Source: Monoraphidium neglectum (taxonomy: Eukaryota; Chlorophyta; Chlorophyceae; Sphaeropleales; Selenastraceae). Taken from it: a DNA stretch of 16,024 nt. The notes beneath the pieces were generated by a model. The model did no database searches. It saw only the letters and a list, made by a program, of their open reading frames with translations, and had not been told where the DNA came from. Each line of letters begins with the position of its first letter. Position 1 is the first letter of the stretch. Made by a program: the position numbers and the translations under genes. Where the stretch lies: positions 1 to 16,024 of the forward strand of contig NW_014012547.1 in the NCBI RefSeq assembly GCF_000611645.1, read 5' to 3'. Of the stretch, positions 9,904-16,024 are shown piece after piece.

Positions 9904-10325
9904 GCGTGGCGTCCCTGTGCTCTCTCCTGGCCGAACAGTCGCTGCTCGAGTGCCAGCTGCGCGGCTTCCGCCCCAGCGCCGTCGCCGCCGCGTGCGTCGC
10001 CTACGGCCACGCGCTCGCGGGCCGCCCCCTGACAGCGCTGCAGCTCGCCGCCGCGACCGGCTGCGGCGGCGCGGCCGCGCTCGGCGCAGTGTCGCGCGCC
10101 GCAGACGTGCTGCGCGCGGTGCACGCGGCCGTGGCCGCGGCGGCGGCGGGCGGCAACCCCTATGCCTGCTCGCTCCGCTGGCTGCGCCTGGACGCGGCGG
10201 CGCTGACGGTGCCGCCCATCGCCGGCGCCGGCGACGCGCGCGTTGCGCTGCTGGCGGCCGGCCGCAAGGGCGGCTTGGCGGGCGACGACTGGGCGTGGTT
10301 CCTGCCAGAGTGCGCCGCTGCCTGA
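8915..10325 (+). CDS. divergent cyclin (cyclin A/B/F-like), two exons
   Basis: Cyclins bind and activate cyclin-dependent kinases. Exons: 8915-9241 (109 aa) and 9348-10325 (325 aa plus stop). The intron is phase 0, with donor CAA|GTACTC and acceptor CGCAG|GAG, and the product is 434 aa. Residues 1-109 form an acidic then Pro/Gly-rich N-terminus. The first cyclin fold starts near 130: RANLVNWM matches the family's R-x-LVDWL motif, followed by ALFTAVGCLDDL (LYLAVNLLDRFL in typical cyclins), ACLWLAAKW (CLLIASKYEE) and LRALDY...RPTAETFLRAAL. The second fold begins LAEQSLLECQLRGFRPSAVA, like LAELSLLDYxxLxFxPS. Odd points: the Glu pair after the conserved Lys185 is replaced by WTHG; a Cys/Gly segment (204-214) and an Ala run sit inside fold one; 11 Gln (284-294) separate the folds. 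No clear destruction box was seen. The ATG at 8915 has a favourable context (G at +4); an in-frame ATG at 8810 would add 35 non-family residues. Confidence 0.8.
9870..9902 (+). repeat. (CAG)11 tract encoding polyglutamine in the cyclin
   Basis: Eleven uninterrupted CAG codons follow AAG and precede GGC. They encode Gln 284-294 in the linker between the two cyclin folds, where a change of length would be tolerated structurally. Confidence 0.95.
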
Positions 10326-13300
10326 GGGGCGCCCGACGTGCAAGGGGGCCGGCTCGCATGAGCGCCTCTTCCCCTTGCATGTGGTAGCCGTGTGCGGCGC
10401 GCGGTGCGCACTCGTCGCCTCCTTGCAATTGTAGGCAGTGGTTTGTGGTTGGCCTCCTGTGCCCCGGCATCTGGCTGGCCGCACACGCGGCATGCTTTTG
10501 CACAAATGACTGGCTGCGTCCCGCGCGCCGGTCGAGCCACCTCGTCTGTTGTGGATGCGGCGGCTGACATACCCACTGCAGCCTGTGGCCACTTTTGGCC
10601 TGAGCACTGGCAAGTCGCCCTTTCAAGCTTGATTTTGACAGATATGATCTGAAGATGCCCGCGCGCGGTGGCAACCGGTGTACCGCCCCGGCCCGCACAT
10701 CGCCCCTCCCCTCTGAAAAAATGTGGCTGTACGTTTCCTCGACTGGTGCCCCGCGCCGGGGCCCCTGCAGGGTGCGGCGCCCACCCACCAGCTGACGCTT
10801 TCCACCCCCACTGCCCATCCGTTGATTTGATGCGCCGAGGCTTTCTTTCTCACCTCTCGCCAACTTGTTGACCCGGCCGCCTGCGTCCGGCCTCCGCTCG
10901 CCGGCGCGCGACGGCCCTCCTCTTAGGTAGGCTTCACGCCCCCGGGCCCCCATCCACTTTTTTCTGATTTCTGGCACGCCCAGCCCCGGCCAGTAGCTTT
11001 GACATGGCCCACGCGTGCGGCGCTGCAATGCACTCGGGCCCCCGGCCTCGACCCCTTGACTTGCTGCCGGCAAGCGGCCACGGAGCACCAGCTCCGCTAC
11101 GGCCGCGGCCGCGGCGCTGCCTTCACAGTTCCAGAGCGGGCGCGATGCCGCAGCCGCGCTCACGAGCGCGGCTCAACGCAACGCGTCCGGCCTGGCCTGA
11201 TAACGGCAAGGGCGCCCCGCCCCCCTCTCCAGTCAGCGCCAGCAAGGGCGCGAGCTCTTGCATGCGTGTAGAGCCAGCTTCCGACCGCCCACGACACATT
11301 TGATCAGATCTCGACTGGCGCTAGATTCGTGTTAGTTACACGCAACCCATGGCATGCAATGCGACCACCAACACTTGAGCTGCGCACGCCCGCATGTCCC
11401 GCGGTGTGTCCGCGCCGCCCGCGGAGGCTTTAGCACACCCTCCAATCGCCCGGAGGCCCATACCCCCACACACAACAAGCACCGTTGTTGATTGACAGAC
11501 CGGCGGCGGCCGAGCCGGGACCGGGGCGCTCGCAGCCGGAAGGCTGCGCGCGCTGCCGCCCGCACGCGCCGTCCGCCGTGTACGTATACCCTGGCGTATC
11601 CCACTTCGCACACAGGCACAAATATACACACACAATTACGCCGGGCGACCCTCGGGCACCAGGCGAGCTGCCGCGGCCCCCGCGGCCAGGAGCCACGGCG
11701 CTTGGTCGCGGCGGCCCCCCCGCCGCCCAGAGTCGTCACGGATAGATCAGTCACAGGCGTTTCGCTCTGTTGCCGCGGGCGCTGGCTTGCCTCTCAAGGC
11801 CCCACGCCCGTGGTTTTGTATGCTGGCTCTGCGTTCAGGCTTTGGCGCGCGGCCCTCCGGCGCCCCGGCCTCGTCGCCGCAACATCTGTTTGTCCCACCA
11901 CCGCTGCCAGCGCCCCTGGCCGTGCTGTCCCATCCGCACTGCCCCGCACCTCTGGGGGCGACAAACCTTGCCTTTGCGCCGCGCGCGCACACAGGGGCGG
12001 CAGGCAGCGCGCCCCGCGGGAACGCGGCGCCCGCCCGCCATCGCCGCGCCCGCGGCCGCGGCCGCACACACGCCCTTGCCTCAACTGCATCCTCTGGGCG
12101 GGCTTGAATCAGTCAGATTGTCCAGATCACAGAAGACATGTCATGCCAGGCAGGATCGCAGGCCCTCGGCACGGCCCCCTCAATCCCCCTTGCCCGGGGC
12201 GCCGCCGCCAGGACCCGCCCATCGGTCTATCCAAAACCCCCACGGCCGCGCCTCGGCCCCACACACTGGCGGATTTTCGCGCGCAGCTGCGGCCGCGAGT
12301 CGCCGCCGCGGCTGCCGCCCGCGACCCATCACCACCGCACGAAGAAAGCACGCAGGCGCCTGCCGGCGCTGCAGCGGCCCGCGGCACCCGCAACCAGCAC
12401 CGCGGCGCGCAGCAGCGCAGCGCAGCGGCTGCGTCATTCGTCCGTCCCGGTCGCCCGGCGCTCCTGCGCGGGCCCCGCCATGCTTGTTGTCTCTCTAGCA
12501 CAGCACACGCGCCTGTGCACCGACCCGGCACTGCAGAAGCGCGGCGTCCCGCCTTGGGCCGCCCTGCGTCACCACAGACACGGCCGCGCGTGCGACCACT
12601 GGCGTCATCTCACCGAAGCTCACACACACGCTAGCGCACACGCGCCGCACCTGCGTAGGCACCGCACCCGCATGATTGTTGCCGCCACACGTACACACAC
12701 ACTCACCTCGCGCTGCCGAAGGCAAGCACGGTGCGCCTCGTCCTGCACCCCTGCCTGCGCTGCTGCGCGACAGCGGCGTGCGGCGGCGCGACGGCAGCTA
12801 CAGGCGGGCCCCGCCCGTTAATTGCGCCCTGGCTGGCCGCGCCGAGCTCAGCGTGGTCGGCAGCGCGGCATCGGCAACTTCCAAGGCGCCACGGCGCATG
12901 ATGGGCGGCCCGTGCCGCACGGGGGCGCGCCGCGCGCTTGCGGGGCCGCGTCCCCTTGACCACTCGGGGCACAGGCTCCCGACTGCACCCGGGCCCGGCG
13001 GCTGCAGCGCAGCATTCCTTGGTTCCGTGGCGTGCTCGTCCTCGCCTTTGTTTCCCTGAAGCGCACCTTGCAACAGCACGCGATGACGCGTCCCTTTTAC
13101 CTTCTTCCGCCGCGGGCGGCAACTGCAATTGGCTCGGTTCTCGCGCCCCTCGCGGCCTCAGGGGCGGCGCCTCCTCAGCAATCCCTCAAACGTGGGGCCC
13201 GCCCGCGCGCCTGCTGCGCCCCAAGCGCCGCACCCCATGCGCTCTGGCAACACCGACCACGGGCCTCGCCGGTCGGGACATGCCGCTTGTTCAGCGCGTG

Positions 13301-14670
13301 ATCAGCCCCCCTCTCAGAGTTTCCCGGGGCCACAGCTCGCGCGCTGCGCGCACGCCCATCCAGGGGTGGGCCGCGGCCGCGCTCTGGCCCTGTTCTATGA
13401 GCACACGCCGGCCGGCGCCTTTTCAGCCGTATCGGAGCCAGGCAGTCAGGACCAGACAGCTGCACGCCGACCCGTTAGCAGGCACACAGTCGCGGCCACA
13501 TTGCCTTGCCTTGAGCGCCTTTCGACGCTTTTTGGCTGTGTTGTTTTCCTCCAAGACGGTCTCTTACGCCGGCCCGTTGACCCCGCCCCTGTTTCTCCCG
13601 CCTGCCTCGCCAAGCGTGCGCGTCCTGCTCTTGCTGGCCGCGATCGCCCGCGCGGTCGCCGAAACGCGCTCTCCCCTGTGCGTCGCACGGGCCTGTGCGT
13701 TGTGGAGGCTGCTTCGCTGCGGGACGTCTACGGCGCTCGGGTGCCACGGGGCGCGGCTGGCGCACCAGCGCCGGCCTTGACGTGCCCCGCGCTCCTTTCA
13801 AGCTGCGACAGCGTACAGACAATTTACGGGGGCCCAGGTAGCGTCGCCGCGCCCACCACGCACTGCAAGTATTGCAAACCCCTCCTTGCCAGGCCCATAG
13901 AATGCCTTCGCCACGGGGCGCACGGTCAATACTTTCTGTCACACCCGGCTATTTTTCCCATTGCTGGCTGCCCTTGAGCCGCGCGCCGCTCCACCTGCTG
14001 CCCCACAACAACACACCCGCACGCACAAGCCAGCGAGGCAGGTCGCGGCCCCGCTCCATTTCGGGCCCCACCACACTGCGGGGTACCGCACCTGCGGAGA
14101 CGGATCCGCCTCCCACTGGGGGGTTGAACGAAGGGGTTGGCCCCTCCCTGAAATGAAACTAGTAACTCTTTTGCTTGAAACTGCAAGTATGGTTCCGGGG
14201 GCGCGGCCGCAGATCGCAGGCGCATCATGGCGCGCGCGGGCAGCAGCTGTGAGCATCAGCTGGCGCCCTGTGTCGGCAGAGTGCTGGGGCGTTCGCTTTG
14301 GCCTGTGGCAGGGGCCAACAACCCGGAGTTTGGCGCGGCTGTAGCCCAGGCATCGGCGGGCGGCAAGGCTCATTTGATTGCCGGCAGGAGGCGGTGCTAT
14401 GACAGCAATGGGCGCGTGGCGCAAGCGCGAGTGGTCAACACGGTCAGCGTCCACATGCAGGCTCATCCCGCCCGTCATGCGACTGCAGCAAGGGCAAGAA
14501 CCAGGAAGATGTTTCAGGGATGGTTTCATTGCTGTAACTACGGGCCAAAGGGCCTGCAGCTTGCAAACCCTAGCGTGACGGTCGAGCAGAGGTATTAGAG
14601 TGACAACAGGGGTGACACGGACTGCGCAGCGTGCACGCCCATGGCTTTGGTGCCCGAGATGTCGGACCAG
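10326..14670. other. large GC-rich region without a recognised gene
   Basis: The first part is presumably the cyclin 3' UTR, but no plus-strand TGTAA is present before about 14535. The block from about 11300 to 13900 is extremely GC-rich with short CA-rich runs near 11626, 12622 and 12690. It has long overlapping open frames on both strands whose products are only Ala/Arg/Pro/Gly-rich; I could match none to a family and found no consistent exon chain. A TGTAA signal reads on the minus strand at 11336-11340, and a near-perfect donor (GCGAG|GTGAGTGTG) reads on the minus strand at about 12708, so a minus-strand gene or non-coding transcript is possible but unproven. Confidence 0.5.
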
Positions 14671-14689
14671 GACCATTGTACCAATGGTC
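14671..14689. promoter_or_regulatory. perfect inverted repeat containing CCAAT, upstream of citrate synthase
   Basis: GACCATTG and CAATGGTC flank a TAC spacer, giving 8 perfect pairs over 19 bp. The plus strand includes a CCAAT pentamer, the core of the NF-Y site. It ends 23 bp before the ATG at 14713. It could be a dimeric factor site at the promoter or, if transcribed, a small hairpin in the 5' leader. Confidence 0.45.
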
Positions 14690-14712
14690 GTGATTGCGGC
14701 TGATCGGCTGAC

Positions 14713-15555
14713 ATGTTATCCCTTCTTGCAGCCCTTCCCCAGCGCGGGGCCCAACAGCTGGCCCCCGCCCTGGGCCATGCACTCCGGCAATTTGCCAGCT
14801 CGAGTGCCGGGGATCTGAAGTCGGTGCTAGCTGCGGCCATACCCGACCAGCAGGTCAGCACGAGATCACACCGTGGACGCAGACAACCCCCTTGGGGTTT
14901 CGGCTGTCCAGTGGTCATGCAAGGGATCACGCCTCACATATAAAGGGATGTTCATCCTTTGCTTTCAGCAGGACAGCGCCAGACCCCCGCAGCGCAAGGG
15001 CGTCGACTGCTCGGCGCTGCACTCCACCCTTGGGGCGACAAGAAACCCCCGCGACGCGCTTGCACGCTCGCGCCATCCCTCCCCGTGTGCGCGTACGCAC
15101 CGGCATCCCTGCCCCGCCCCGACCAGGCGCGCCTGAAGCAGATCAAGAGCACGTATGGCAGCAAGGTCCTGGGGGAGGTTACTGTGGAGCAGTGCATTGG
15201 CGGAATGCGCGGCATCCCGGTGCGCGGCGCAGGCGCTGCGGGCGGCCCCATCCGCAAGTACGCACCGGGCACGCGCACAGCGCCAGCATAGGCCGTGCGC
15301 TCGTGGAACACAGGGGGCTGTGAAGCGCGGCCGCCCCTAAGGAGCTGTCCGCCGCACCCGCACCCGCACACACGCCCGCGGAATCAGCGGTTGGCCGGCA
15401 CCGCGCGTGCCGCATGCGCCCCCCGCGCCCCATGCGGCGCCCCTCACGGCCCCATGCGCCACCCATGCGGCCCTCAGGGCATGCTGTGGGAGACGTCCCT
15501 GCTTGACGCGGAGGAGGGCATCAGGTTCCGCGGCTACAGCATCCCAGAGCTGCAG
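14713..15555 (+). CDS. citrate synthase, mitochondrial, 5' part (three exons)
   Basis: The enzyme condenses acetyl-CoA with oxaloacetate to citrate in the first step of the TCA cycle. Exons: 14713-14853, 15127-15219, 15478-15555, all joined in phase 0 (CAG|GTCAGC, GACCAG|GCG, CCG|GTGCGC, CTCAG|GGC, CAG|GTGTGA). The visible 104 residues begin with a mitochondrial-type presequence ([16 protein letters not shown]... with RQFASSS as a likely cleavage area). Then come [63 protein letters not shown] and YSIPELQ, which follow the N-terminal part of mitochondrial citrate synthases almost position by position. The catalytic His/His/Asp residues lie in exons beyond the window; about 100 of an expected 460-480 residues are present. 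The start is the first ATG after an in-frame TGA at 14701-14703. The gene is truncated by the window edge, with no sign of decay. Confidence 0.93.
14939..14944 (+). promoter_or_regulatory. TATAAA within citrate synthase intron 1
   Basis: A consensus TATAAA lies in the first intron, followed 19 nt later by a strong acceptor-like sequence (TTTGCTTTCAG, ending at 14968). The upstream gene start has no obvious TATA. The element could mark an internal promoter, or may be chance in an AT-richer patch. Confidence 0.25.
15428..15470 (+). repeat. CCCATGCG short tandem-like repeats
   Basis: Three copies of CCCATGCG occur at 15428, 15451 and 15462 in a C-rich tract immediately before the exon 3 acceptor of citrate synthase. 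They act in place as the pyrimidine-rich part of the intron end; no other role is visible. Confidence 0.5.
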
Positions 15556-16024
15556 GTGTGATGGTGGTGGCGGTGTTGCTGTGTGTGTGAGTGTGTGTGT
15601 GTGAGTGTGGGAGGGGGGGTGTCACAAGGGAAGCGGCAGCTGCAAGCGAGCCCCGCGCACGCGGCAGTAATCCCCGCGCAGCCCGGCGGCGCGCGGAGCT
15701 GCGACAATCCTGATGGTGTTGAAGGGCCAGCCGCTGCACCGTGGGCGCGCGACACGTCTTGCGGCTTTCGGCTTTGGTGGCTTGCAGGCCTCCATGCCGG
15801 CCCTCCCCTGCCAGCTGTGTGACCATCACCTGCTGCACCAGGAGCGGCCGCTCGCACAAGGCACGTGGCCAGCCACCAGCAGGCAGCAGCGCCGACAGTC
15901 CTGCGCGTGGCCTCCAATGCACCACAGGACACGGCGAACCTCGTCAGCCGGGCCGCTCAAGCCGTCCTACCGCGCTGCAGCCGGTGGCCCCAGCCGCTTC
16001 CTCCAGTCGCACCCGCACCATAAC
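15556..16024 (+). other. citrate synthase intron 3 (continues past the window)
   Basis: After the CAG|GTGTGA donor, the remaining 469 nt contain no plus-strand stretch matching the next conserved citrate synthase block (a leucine-rich KLLP...EPLPEGL-type segment). The intron therefore runs to or past the window end, longer than the others in this window. Minus-strand open frames here do not resemble known proteins. Confidence 0.6.
15581..15611 (+). repeat. (GT)n microsatellite in intron
   Basis: Runs of GT interrupted by GA lie about 25 nt after the exon 3 donor of citrate synthase. This is typical intronic low-complexity sequence. It is similar in type to the TG repeat at the left edge of the window. 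Confidence 0.85.

Noticed and set aside
9538..11163. 541-aa Arg/Ala-rich open frame on the minus strand
   Set aside because: It is the antisense shadow of the GC-rich cyclin exon and its flank; composition alone keeps the frame open.
11492..12634. 380-aa plus-strand open frame in the GC-rich block
   Set aside because: Pro/Arg/Ala/His-rich translation with no domain, overlapped by similarly long frames on the other strand; no splice or codon evidence favours it.
12703..13128. minus-strand open frame preceding a GTGAGT donor
   Set aside because: The donor is good but the upstream translation in the matching frame is only a short Ala/Arg-rich stretch; insufficient for a gene call, so kept only as a hint.
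13129..13977. 282-aa plus-strand open frame
   Set aside because: No recognisable domain, and other long frames overlap it; not distinguishable from GC-driven noise.
14227..14598. 123-aa plus-strand open frame upstream of citrate synthase
   Set aside because: No family resemblance, and no splice path connects it to the citrate synthase start, which has its own in-frame upstream stop.

Overview
The window looks like nuclear DNA from a green alga, most likely a chlorophyte of the Chlamydomonadales type (Chlamydomonas/Haematococcus-like). The reasons are very high GC, spliced genes with many short introns (about 100-275 nt) bounded by GT...AG, alanine-rich proteins, pure CAG/glutamine tracts inside coding exons, and a plant-type plastid acyl-ACP thioesterase next to a mitochondrial citrate synthase. 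The species cannot be fixed by eye. Because of the GC content, long open frames occur in all six frames; most are noise. I kept only genes with recognisable family sequence and matching splice sites.

Layout. (1) About 230-3386, minus strand: a multi-exon gene for an armadillo/HEAT-like helical repeat protein of unknown role, carrying 27 consecutive glutamines and an alanine-rich segment. It has a TATA-like element about 90 nt upstream of its likely start. (2) About 3480-4450: a relatively AT-richer intergenic stretch between two divergent promoters. (3) 4581-6587, plus strand: a complete six-exon acyl-ACP thioesterase (FAT) gene; every splice junction can be read and the catalytic Asn/His/Cys residues are present. 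(4) 6588-8914: probable 3' UTR and intergenic DNA, with one orphan exon-like piece on the minus strand. (5) 8915-10325, plus strand: a two-exon, divergent cyclin with a glutamine tract between its two cyclin folds. (6) 10326-14670: more than 4 kb of GC-rich sequence in which I recognise no gene. (7) 14713 to beyond the window end, plus strand: the first three exons of a mitochondrial citrate synthase, with a perfect 8-bp inverted repeat just upstream of its start.

The genes are ordinary eukaryotic neighbours, not an operon. The thioesterase ends fatty-acid synthesis in the plastid, and citrate synthase uses acetyl-CoA in the mitochondrion. Both belong to acetyl/acyl carbon metabolism, but nothing here shows they are co-regulated. 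I saw no mobile-element gene, CRISPR array, RNA gene or clearly novel system. The most unusual items are the divergent cyclin, the uncharacterised repeat protein with a possible in-frame 117-nt intron, the orphan exon-like segment and the large unannotatable GC-rich block.
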